NCBI RefSeq assembly: GCF_943734655.1
Contig: NC_071353.1
Coordinates: 73,989,493 to 74,053,492, forward strand
Direction: 5' to 3'
Source of the DNA: Sabethes cyaneus
Lineage: Eukaryota > Arthropoda > Insecta > Diptera > Culicidae
DNA: 64,000 bases
Shown here piece by piece: positions 42,438 to 52,232 of this stretch. Both the position numbers and the translations under genes were made by a program. Position 1 is the first letter of the stretch. Each line of letters starts with the position of its first letter. Under the pieces are notes generated by a model. The model saw nothing but the letters and a program-made list of their open reading frames with translations. It was not told the DNA's origin and did not search any database.

Positions 42438-42572
42438 TAAATAGTGTTTGATGTTGAATTGAGATTTGAGCCTTTATTAACATTCATTTGAAAAAATCGA
42501 ATTTTCGCAACTTGCAGCCTCAACAAACCCCATAAATGCTTTATGTATTATTATTGTATGTATGTATTATTA

Positions 42573-43223
42573 AGCGTGTAGGGCGCTATATCTCTGCATA
42601 TCAGCGTTGGTAAGAGGAAATGCTTATCAACTTAGAAACTATATTGGCTCGTTTCATCATCCCTGATTTTTATTTGCAGGTATAATAAGTTCAAGTTGTC
42701 ACGTAGTTTTCGGGCCGTAAATCTAGCATGTGCAAAGTAATTTTTGATATAAATGAAATTATGGTTGCATATGAGCACCATTGGCATTATATTAAAGTTG
42801 TTAAAAAGGTGTTTTTTATATCTTAATTTTCGTAATTACTGACTTTACAAGAAAATTACGAATATTCAGGTTAGTCTCATATAACTGGTGTTCACATACT
42901 TACATTATTCATCTAGCTCCGCCCATCTACTAACAACAATTCCTTTCCCGAAATACTTGTGAAGATGCAGAGGATTCCCTGGTCTTTAGTAGCAACAAGT
43001 ATTGGACTAACATTCCTTCCCATCCCACTAGGACCCGCATTCGGACGTGGCCGGCATCGGTATTGATCAGCATGCAGGGACCTGATAAGGTTGCACAATG
43101 AGGAACAGGGTGCTGTCCCAAGAATGCTTTTTCCAGCCATCATTTTGCAATTTTCATTGGTCCTGGTCAATAACGGAGTAGCAGCACACGGGCGGTATCC
43201 TATGCTTATGCTTATGCTTATGC
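42573..43223 (+). mobile_element. 5'-truncated non-LTR retrotransposon with 25-bp target duplication
   Basis: A 25-bp direct repeat starting TTATTATTGTATG flanks the insertion (42548-42572 and 43224-43248). The 3' end is a hexanucleotide tail of four TATGCT units (43200-43223) rather than poly(A), as in I-like and some other LINE clades. Only a 3' UTR-like 650 bp remains; no reverse transcriptase is visible, so the clade cannot be named. It inserted into a family D fragment. Confidence 0.7.
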
Positions 43224-43248
43224 TTATTATTGTATGTATGTATTATTA

Positions 43249-43360
43249 TATTATTACATGCATGGACATATGCTACTATCGCTACAAAGAAGCTTACGTA
43301 GTCCTGCGTCACCTATGCGGTCGTGTCTTGTACACAACCCCTCTGATTTTTTTTGGAATA
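43249..43360 (-). repeat. Family D inner-end fragment
   Basis: The sequence CTTACGTAGTCCTGCGTCAC, then GGTCGTGTCTTG and ACAACCCCTCTGATTTT, matches the inner ends of D copies 1 and 2 (45990-46060; 48806-48870). It is the target of the truncated LINE at 42573-43223. Confidence 0.7.
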
Positions 43361-43769
43361 GGAGAAATCGTTGCCCCCGGAGCCCGAAGAAAACATATTG
43401 TGGTAGATTAATCAATGAAGAATCGCATAGTTAATTGAACAAAATTGCTAAACTAGAATTGCAGAAGTGAAACTTTTCTGGCATCTCTGGGTCTGGATGC
43501 CCGAGCAAGGATTGACAACAAAAGTATATCAAAATTATTACATATTCAGCTGTTGATATCAAATAGAAAACATGTTTTGTTACCAACTCAAAATGGCACT
43601 TATGATGTATCAGACTTTGCTTTCATTTTTATTGAAAGAAAATGTGTTGGTAGATTCTATATATGATGTAAATAAACCCTAAATATTTAAATCAATCTAT
43701 TCTCACTTAAATTTTTTTCTAGTAAAATGGTTGGTTCAAATTATATGATGATAGCAAAATGATGATGAT

Positions 43770-43868
43770 ATGATAGTAAAATCACAGAACAGAAGTGGAA
43801 GTTAAAATCAAAACTCGTAACTCTAACCTTTTACAGATACTAGCGAACCTGGCGGTGGAAAGTGGCTT
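43770..43868 (+). repeat. Family H end fragment
   Basis: It contains ATCACAGAACAGAAGTGGAA followed by TTACAGATACTAGCGAACCT and GGCGG, matching the left half of the intact element at 51345-51630. No right end is nearby. Confidence 0.6.
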
Positions 43869-45070
43869 TTTACGCGGAAAATTTACGACACAGTTTTCCA
43901 ACTTTAGACTAGCTGACCCAAAGCAAAGTTGCCAGAACTATTCTATGAAATTCTTGTACGGAAATGGCAAAAAGGTGTTAATAATCTTTATGCTCACGCG
44001 ACCAAACCAACAAAAACTCAATCATGCATGTATCAATTTAGTTATATAGAAGTGAAGAATTTTCTAGGAATCTCAAAAACAGTGCATTAGCAACAATAAT
44101 TTACATTCGTCTAACATAAAACTTCACTTTTCGGGCGAGAAACAGATGATGCCGCTACAAACGTTAAGTTTGCTGCTACGGAAATATCGTATTAATCGTT
44201 CTTTTACAAGCACACTAGCCGCACACTAGCATAAAAATGATCCAGATGTGTTGACTTCACCTATTTTGTTCGAAAACGTTAAAGTTGCCACCGTGTGATC
44301 AAAATTAACATAGGTGTTTTTTCATCTCTCAAACATGCTAATGTAATTGCCGCTAGCCGCAGGTGATCAATAATAAAAATCAAAATCTATACCAACGCAA
44401 CTTTTGATTTTACTCCTGTTTTATATGTTACACCAGTTACGCATATCGTTGGAAGTTTCGCGTAGAGATTGCTGACAAGAATATTACGCACACATCGCCG
44501 CGTATACATATACGCGATTTGTTTGCATCTGGAGTTTTTTTTTCGTTGCAAAGTGTTTCCCGATGCATACAAACCACCAATACAGTCGCACATCAACAAT
44601 TCTTATATAAAATTTGTTTAAGATCACAAGCCGCATGTTGACTTCGATTCTCGTCTCGATGATACATTTTGAAAATTCATAACACTTTTCTTTCTGGCAT
44701 CCTTGCCAACTCGTCTAAATGCTCCAGTCTTATCACTAGGGACTGGTGAGGCTGTCCAATTCTACATATTGTCCGTATAGCATTTATCAGTTTTGGTTTT
44801 GTTACCCACTTGCTGGTTGGAAGTATTAAACAGGAAGCAATTAAACACTGTATTTTTATTACAATTTTACTATTATTAGCTGTTGTCTCCGTTATGAAAT
44901 TCAACTAGTCGAACCAACTGAATCTGTCAGTTCGCTCAGTTAAACTAAAACAAAAACAAAAGTTGGGTATTTTAATCCCCCTGTGTCTCGTCTAATTTGC
45001 CTGGACAGTGGGTAAAGTGATGAAATATGTAGTTATGAATTCTTTTTTTACGATATTCCTAATTTAAATT
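43869..45070. other. Unassigned DNA with one unexplained short ORF
   Basis: No repeat of the window was recognised. A minus-strand frame of 75 codons (44677-44904) starting MNFITETTANNSK and ending DELARMPERKVL has fairly protein-like composition but no family motif, so it is not called as a gene. Confidence 0.3.
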
Positions 45071-46060
45071 TTTGACGTAGGACTACGTCTTACGGTAAGT
45101 TTTGAGATAGGGTGTCATTCCAAAAAATCGAAAAATGCGAGCGTCACGAAAAATGAAAGGTTTTGAGCGCTAATAGCTCAGCGGTTTTCCGATCGATTTT
45201 CAATATTCTTACACCAATCGATCGGAAAATCTTCTAAGAATTGGCCCAAATGAAGAAAAGTATGGATTCTTGATGTTGAACTATTGAAAAATTGAAAATA
45301 ATGAACCTATGTTTTACCAGAATTCTCGCTTCGTGATTGGTTGGAAGATTCTTTACGATGATCTAAATCTATACCAATTTGATATCTGTGCTTGGGAAGT
45401 AAGCCAAAACAAGTGACAAAGTTTTCTCATTTCAACAAGATTTCTTAACACCGCGGTTCAACCTAGACCATTTTGATGTCCTTGCTTGGGAAGTACGCCA
45501 GAGAGAGTAACAAAGCTTCCTCGTGCCAACCGATTTCTTACGAACGCGATTAACCCTAGTCCAATTTGATGTCTGTGTTAGGGAAGTGTGCCAGAAAAAA
45601 TGACACAAGTTCGTTGTCCCAATAGAACGCAAATTCTTTACTACGAGACGACTCTGTATGAATACGCATGCTTGCCGTTTCATTAGAAGTGTAGTGGAAA
45701 GATGTGCTGTTGATAAAATAGGATTGAATTGGTAAAATCCCTTCAACGTGGAAACCATAGATAATAAAAACAATCTTTAACTTCAGTAAGGTAGCAGGAA
45801 AGCAATAGTTTGTGTTCTTGATTTTGTTAAATTGTTTTCAAATGCACAATCTTTTGAGAATTGAACGTATGCAATATTACTACTTTGATAAATGTTACAT
45901 ACACCGCAAGTAGCATGTATATATGTTGCATATAGCATGTATACATGAAGAATCGAATGATTACAAGCATGAATACATGCCGCTATCACTACAAAGAGAC
46001 TTACGTAGTCCTGCGTCACCTATATATGCGGTCGTGTCTTGTACGCAACCCCTCTGATTT
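45071..46060 (-). mobile_element. Family D element, copy 1 (left arm of palindrome)
   Basis: The outer end is TTTGACGTAGGACTACGTCT, then TACGGTAAG, and the inner end is CTTACGTAGTCCTGCGTCAC through ACCCCTCTGATTTT. About 45360-45640 holds three ~88-bp sub-repeats with TTTGATRTCTGTG, GGGAAGT and GCCA blocks. Copy 2 at 48806-49876 is its inverted, highly similar partner. It is non-coding. Confidence 0.75.
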
Positions 46061-46543
46061 TTTTGTATAGTTGTCTTCTGTAAGTTAATTCAATTTATTG
46101 CTTCTTATAAATTCAAATGATTTGCTCCCGTTGTACAATGCATGTCGTTTGATTCCCCAATTAATTTGTATTATCGGTCCATCTAAACGAAAGCATCGTT
46201 AAAAACGACCCAAATTTTGAGCTTGCTCTTTTTCATCCATTTTCAATCCGAACTTCATTTTCTTTGCCTCGCTTGAAAGTTATGACCCAAAACTGACACC
46301 CAAGGTAAATTTCAGAGTATTTTGTTGACTAATGGCCGCTTCAGCGTCGGCTACGGAACATCAACCACTTGTCTCCGGGGACATTTTTGTATTTTGAGAT
46401 AATTCATTTTGCGGCACATCAAATCACATCGGCTTGGCAAAATAACACTAATGGAACTACCCGGTACTTGGGGGCAATTTTGAATTTTAGGATGATTCAT
46501 CTTGCGGAACGTCAAATCACATCACCTTGATACCATAAGACTA

Positions 46544-47798
46544 CCCAGCTAGCATTTTCATATGTAGGGTATTGCCGTTATCGTCGGGCCACTGTTATAG
46601 TCAGGCCGTCACGATTTTACAGTTTTAGTAACTCATGATATCTATGACACAGTCATTGTAAAACTTCCTACTGTGATAGCTAACTTTTCACAATATTGTG
46701 AGTTTCAATCGTGTATTCAAAACACCCGCACTGAATTCAGTGACTAAATCTCACAAAAAAAGCTTTCTAGGCGCAATGAACTTTTCTTCAAAGAATGATC
46801 CATGAAATAAATTTTGAAAATGTATGAAGTGTGTTGTACTGCACACGAGGACTATAGAAAAATCTCCTCCAGTAAGGTGTTTGAGAAGGCTAGGGTGAAA
46901 TACTAGAAAAGTGCTATTTGTAAAGGTCGGGCCATTTGAATAGTCATGGTTGGGCCACCATAATTTTAAGCGCAGAAGCGCAATAATCGCTAGAGAATGT
47001 CAGTCACGTAAAATGGCATGAAATAAAGCAAAATTAATACGATAAAAACCTAGATTTTTGTTGTTTTTTTTCATTGTAGTTGATTTTACAAGATCGCCAA
47101 AATTTCGCAAAAATGCAATTAAAAATAGGGTATTAGTACCTATATAAGCCGTTGTTCACGGAATTCATTCTTTTCATTTCTCTATATAGAATTTCAATAC
47201 GTATGTCTTAGATTTTCTGCGGTGGCCCAACCTGTACAACATGGCCCGACTATGACAACATTTTTTGTCTTCACGTAAATGCTTATAACTTTTTTATTTT
47301 TCAAGCAATCAGTTCAAAACTTTCCGGAAATATACCTTATTCTTAGACCTTTGCAACGATGTATTGAGATTTCAAAAATTCCTTTTGAAACGAAAGTTAT
47401 GGACGAATTCCAAAACGTGGTCCAATCACGACGACACTCCCCTATAAAAAAGGTAAAAATCAGCATTATGTACAGATATACGTGCTAAATAAATCGTATT
47501 TCATGCGCGAAATTGGCATATCCGTACTATTTTGGAGGCAATATACGTGATTACGAATAGCTTTGAGCGTTACGACTATATAAGTATTTATGTACGTTAA
47601 TATCCGATTAAGCGTGAGTCGCTCCGTACTACTCTACGATTTTGTGCTGAAATTCGTATGTATGTCAGTCATTGTCATTATATACGACAGAAAATCAACT
47701 TAATCCCACTTTATCCAGCTTTAGTTACGATTTTGAGTTTGTTAGGAGATATTTACGATAGTTTTCGTACATTGATATACGAGTTGGTGCTAGCTGGG
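46544..47798. mobile_element. 1.25-kb TA-flanked element, TIR CCCAGCTAGCA
   Basis: The left end is CCCAGCTAGCATTTTC and the inverted right end is CCCAGCTAGCACCAAC, with TA at 46542-46543 and 47799-47800. Joining the flanks across one TA restores the tandem-unit sequence AGACTATTGRAAG seen elsewhere in the array, which proves the insertion and the duplication. No transposase is seen. The interior has scattered GGCCCGAC and TCGGGCC motifs (46590, 46930, 47240). Confidence 0.75.
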
Positions 47799-48099
47799 TA
47801 TTGAAAGTATAATAAAGACATTTTGAAGGCAAATGGTCACATAAGCATCGTTTCTGGGAATATCCGGTACCTGGTTCGGCGGACATTTTTTGTGCCTTCT
47901 GTTAGGGTCAGGCTTCATGCGGAACATCGAATCACATCTCTTTGATAAACAGAAATTGATGGAAGTACAATGGTGTCAAATAGTCACTCCAGTGTCAGTC
48001 GCATAAAATCCTGTACCCGGATGAAGTGGCCCATTGATGATTTTACGATACATAAGGTATTTAATTTATAATGAACCGTAAAATGGGATGATTCAGCAC

Positions 48100-48296
48100 A
48101 AAGCAAAGCAAAGCCATGGGTATAAACGTCGTCTTGAGAACTTGACCCTTCTTTATCGACAGACTTCGCAGCCGGTTATTAGAGTACAGGATAATTACGG
48201 GGCTAGTGCAACGATCCTACTGACTCTATAGCAGCACCTCCCAGTCGAGATTCGAATATACGACGACTGGCTTGTTAGGTTAGCATCATAAGATGG
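48100..48296 (-). mobile_element. tRNA-derived SINE, copy 3
   Basis: On the minus strand the tRNA-like head (TAACAAGCCAGTCGTCGTAT, then ATTCGAATCTC as B box) precedes the body with GTCGATAAAGAAGGGTCAAG. It ends in a (CTTTG)n tail (AAAGCAAAGCAAAGCC on plus, 48101-48116). It is inserted in the ~153-bp tandem array. Confidence 0.65.
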
Positions 48297-48389
48297 TTTT
48301 TATTCCAACGGTAATGGTTGCTTCTAGAACGCATTATTAGTTTGATATATGTATTGTAGTTTTCAGAGCCATACGATTTTGTTTGGATT

Positions 48390-48790
48390 TGGTTCCAAAA
48401 TGTCTCCATTGTACTTCCATCAATGTCTTTTGATCAAAGCGATATGATTTGATATGCCTCATGATGCATTATCCCAAAATCCAAAGAATTCCCCTGAACC
48501 AGGTACTGGATGCTCCGGATCCGATAGTGATGTGGTCATTTGCTTCCAAAATGTCTTTATTATACTTCCAATAGTCTCATTTTATCAAGATGATGTGATT
48601 TGATGTGCCGTAAGATGAATTATCCTAAAATTTAAACAATGTGTCGCGAATCAGGTACCAGATGTTCTTCCGGCACCTATGTTGAAGTGGCCTTGTTGGT
48701 CCAAAATGTCTCCATTACTTCTATTAGTCTTATTTCATCAAGCTGATGTGCCATTGATTGATGATGAATGAATTATTTCAAAATACAAAA
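48390..48790 (+). repeat. ~153-bp tandem units
   Basis: Three units start at CAAAATGTCTCCATT (about 48396, 48547 and 48702). Each carries a GATTTGATRTGCC block, an ATCAGGTACC-like block and a GAAGTGGYC block. Opposite-orientation units are at 46340-46543 and 47801-47990. Confidence 0.75.
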
Positions 48791-48805
48791 CGAAATTCGA
48801 ATTAA

Positions 48806-49876
48806 AATCAGAGGGGTTGTGTACAAGACACGACCGCATATATAGGTGACGCAGGACTACGTAAGTCTCTTTGTAGTGATAGTAGCATGTATTCATGCTT
48901 GTAATCATTCGATTCTTCATGTATACATGCTATATGCAACATATAAACATGCTACATGCGTTGTATGTAACATTTATCAAAGTAGTAACATTGCATACGT
49001 TCAATTCTCAAAAGATTGTGCATTTGAAAACCACTTACCAAAATCAAGAACACAAACTATTGCTTTCCTGCTACCTTACTGAAATTAAAGATTGTTTTAT
49101 TACCCATGGTTCCCCACGTTGAAGGGATTTTACCAATTCAATCCTATTTTATCAACAGCACAGCTTTTCACTACACTTCTAATGAAACGGCAAGCATGCG
49201 TATTCATACAGAGTCGTATTGTAACCGAACACTACAGCTGTAGCACATTTTTTCAACACAGATATCAAATTCGCCGAGGTTTAATCGTCTCGCAGTAAAG
49301 AATTTGCAATCTGTTGGAACAAGGGACTTGTGTCATTTTTTCTGGCATATTTTCCTAACACAGACATCAAATTGGACTAGGTTTAAAAGGTTTAAGGCGC
49401 GTTCGTAAGAAATATGTTGGCACGAGGGGGCTTTAACACTCTTTCTGGCGTACTTCCCAAGCAAGGACATCAAAATGGTCTAGGTTTAACCACGGTGATA
49501 AGAAATCTTGTTGAAATGAGGAAACTTCGTCACTTGTTTTGGCTTACTTCCCAAGCACAGATATCAAATTGGTATAGGTTTAGATCATCGTAAAGAATCT
49601 TCCAACCAATCACAAAGCGTGAATTCTGGTAAAACTTAGGTTCATTATTTTCAATTTTTCAATAGTTCAACATCAAGAATCCATACTTTTCTTCATTTGG
49701 GTCAATTCTTAGAAGATTTTCCGATCGATTGGTGTAAGAATATTGAAAATCGATCGGAAAACCGCTGTGCTATTAGCGCTCAAAACCTTTCATTTTTCGT
49801 GACGCTCGCATTTTTCGATTTTTTGGAATGACACTCTATCTCGAAACTTGCCGTAAGACGTAGTCCTACGTCAAAA
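48806..49876 (+). mobile_element. Family D element, copy 2 (right arm of palindrome)
   Basis: It starts AATCAGAGGGGTTGTGTACA and ends AAGACGTAGTCCTACGTCAA. It is the inverted partner of 45071-46060 and includes the ~88-bp sub-repeats (49230-49560). It also has a segment around 49205-49275 (GTAACCGAACACTACAGCTG) that D1 lacks but D3 has. Confidence 0.75.
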
Positions 49877-50504
49877 TGAGAATGAGAGCAAGCTCAAATC
49901 TTTTTTTTAATGCATTAGGAAGGTTAAGAGGTTATACTATACACAGTTGAGAGGACTAAACCTTTTAACTGATTAACGTGGAGTCGTGGAAATTTGAATA
50001 CATGTTACGGCAACAGACTAAAAAAATAATTTTAACCTTCGATTAATCTCTAGAAAATATTTCCAGAAAACTTGTATTAAATCAACAAATCGAAAATATA
50101 ACTTGTTTAAAAGTTTCAAGTAGATCGGTTTAGGTTTTTTCGAGAAATCATGCTTGTCGACTTTGGAAACACAGTTTTGAGAAACTCGCTTTCGCGATTT
50201 GCGCTCTGACACGAAACAATCAGCCAAAAAGGTATTCGGACAGCAGCGCACAATTTTTTCTCTTGATAATATTGTTCAGTATTTTTGCAAAGAATTAGTT
50301 CCAATCAGTTTGGGATAAAATTAACGTATTTCCAAATGTTCCTGTGTGAATTGCTGGCCATTTTTTACAAGACTTCGATTTAAGTCATTTTGTTTAAAAA
50401 TCAAATGATTTCTTATTTTAGTTTTGAAATAATCTCAAGAGATGTTCAAACGGGTTCAAAGCTGGACTAAGTGCTGATGTTTTGATAATGCTAAGACAAT
50501 TGTA
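49877..50504. other. Unassigned AT-rich DNA
   Basis: No gene and no shared repeat were recognised. The stretch ends at the TA target of the pogo-like MITE. Confidence 0.35.
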
Positions 50505-51237
50505 TAGTAATCCCCCCAATAAGGACGCAAATAGGGACCGCGTTAATGGAAACCACGTTAATGGAGTCTACGTAGCATATGGGAATTGACTTAATTGGTT
50601 CCAACATGGAATAACTCGTGATCTTGACCATATAGAACGCTGGTATCTTCGACAAACTTGTTCAACAGATCGAGGGCTTTTTGTTGGATTGTAGCATTTC
50701 GGAATTGCCTCACTACGTGGCATGAAAAATTGCGCAAAACCGACTCACTACGTGGCGCTAGTGTATGTGTGATATGTTTAGACAGGCTGCATCTTGCGCT
50801 GCTTACTATCTAGAAGGATGCGGTCACATGTACGCTAGCGCCAAGTAGTGAGTCAGTTCTGCGCTATTTTTCGTGCCATCTTCAAGGTGGTAGTCATTTG
50901 AGCAACCTTCCCGAAGACCGCAGCTTTCTAAGTAGTCAGCAGCGCAAGATATAGCCTGTATAAGAGTGTTCCATATACGCTAGCGCCACGTAGTGAGACA
51001 ATTCCGTAATACTATGATCCAATGCAAACCCGTTGACAGAGTTGAACAACTCTGTGGAAGACACCAACCTTCTATACGGCCAGGATCACAAGTTATTCCA
51101 TGTTGGAACCAATTAAGTCAATTCCCATATGCTACATAGGCTCCAATAAGGACGTTCAACCGCGTTAATGGAATCACTCGAGACCGTCCTTATTGGAAAC
51201 GTTCTTATTCGAAACCGCGTTATTCGGGGGACTGCTG
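50505..51237. mobile_element. 733-bp pogo/Tigger-like MITE
   Basis: TA lies on both sides (50503-50504; 51238-51239). The right end inverted is CAGCAGTCCCCCGAATAACG and the left is TAGTAATCCCCCCAATAAGG, imperfect inverted repeats of the CAGTC..CCC pogo type. Subterminal ATTAACGCGGT/ACCGCGTTAAT motifs repeat on both sides. A second inverted pair of about 75 bp (CATATGGGAATTGACTTAAT and its complement) lies further in. The centre contains the CTCACTACGTGGCGCTAGTG blocks that also make up the array at 540-1260. Confidence 0.7.
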
Positions 51238-51344
51238 TATTTATGGTACCGACCGCTTACAATGTATATTTAGATTGTTTAAATTCATCATCCCGGTACA
51301 ATATGAATGTACCACACAACTATAAGTTTTCTTTAATATGTTAT

Positions 51345-51630
51345 CACAGAACAGAAGTGGAAGTGGAAATCCAAACACGTACATGCTACTTTCTACAGAT
51401 ACTAGCGAACCTGGCGGTAACGAGTCACTTTTATCCACGAAAACACACGAACGTATACGAATGCACACAAAAGCATGTGAAAGCTGCTATGCGATTGGCA
51501 GCGAGCGTTCTGCTTATATTGCTGTTATTCGCTTCTTTACGAAACCTTCCCAAAAGAAAAACAAAAACACAAAAGACTTTGTTACCAGTTTTGATCGCCG
51601 AATCGTTCGGACTTCCACTTCTGTTCTGTG
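51345..51630. mobile_element. Family H MITE, 286 bp, 7-bp flanking repeat
   Basis: The termini CACAGAACAGAAGTGGAAGT and the inverted copy are perfect over about 20 bp. ATGTTAT occurs directly on both sides (51338-51344; 51631-51637). End fragments of the same family lie at 43770-43868 and 52670-52705. A 7-bp duplication is unusual, and the superfamily cannot be assigned. Reading frames through it are not conserved genes. Confidence 0.65.
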
Positions 51631-51809
51631 ATGTTATTCTTGTTGACTTTTTCGGTGAGAAAAAGTTTATTTCAGTTTCGCTTAAGGTTGTTCAGATAAT
51701 CGAATTTACACTTAGTTCTATCCAAAAATATATAAACTTGTTACCTCAGAGCTTTTCATAAAATTTATTGCGGTCGAATCCATTGAATCTAAATTGGTTT
51801 GTGTAAAAA

Positions 51810-51958
51810 GTCAAAGCTATGGATTTATACCGTCTCTAGACATTACCCTTCTTTATCGACAGACTTCGCAGCCGGCTGTTAGAATACAGGAAAATTACGG
51901 GGCCAGTGCAACGATCCTACTGACGCTAACTAGCAAGCCCCGCCAAGCCGAGACAGTC
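51810..51958 (-). mobile_element. tRNA-derived SINE, copy 4, 5' truncated
   Basis: It matches copy 3 from the tail (GTCAAAGCTATGGATTTATA on plus) through CCTTCTTTATCGACAGACTT to about 51958. The tRNA-like head is missing, so it is 5' truncated as LINE-mobilised copies often are. Confidence 0.6.
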
Positions 51959-51997
51959 GAGACATTAAGGCTCGAAGAAGCTGGATACATAAATGCA

Positions 51998-52232
51998 TAT
52001 CCAGCTTTTTACATGCCATAATGGCGGACGGCGTTCGTGATATTTGGATAGTATTTTTGACATTTCCTAAATACAGCACACGTTTTCTTTCCGCACGTTC
52101 CTTTAGTTTTAAGGTGACCGTGCGGAAAAAACGTGCGATGTAATTACGAAATGTCAAAAATGCTGTCCAAATATTACTAACACACTAACACAGATTATAC
52201 GGTTCGCCATTACGGCTCGTAAAAGGTGGATA
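51998..52232. mobile_element. Foldback MITE, family G, full copy
   Basis: The left arm (ATCCAGCTTTTTACATGCC, then TTTTTGACATTTCC and CACGTTTTCTTTCCGCACG) pairs with an inverted right arm ending GGCTCGTAAAAGGTGGAT over about 110 bp. Single arms lie at 225-291 and 29971-30070. AGCTGGATACAT just upstream (51979-51990) is another inverted copy of the tip. Confidence 0.7.

Larger units (their letters stand above)
45071..49876. repeat. 4.8-kb palindrome with family D arms
   Basis: Copies D1 and D2 face each other as inverted arms of about 1 kb. The inner spacer continues the symmetry: ~153-bp units run in one orientation at 46340-46543 and 47801-47990 and in the opposite orientation at 48390-48790. 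A TA-flanked element (46544-47798) and a SINE (48100-48296) were inserted later. The whole may be a single long-inverted-repeat transposon ending GACGTAGTCCTACGTCAAAA. Confidence 0.6.

Noticed and set aside
45432..45773. 113-codon minus-strand frame with internal repeats (also 55458-55658)
   Set aside because: It is read from the ~88-bp sub-repeats of family D; it is not conserved between copies beyond the DNA repeat itself.
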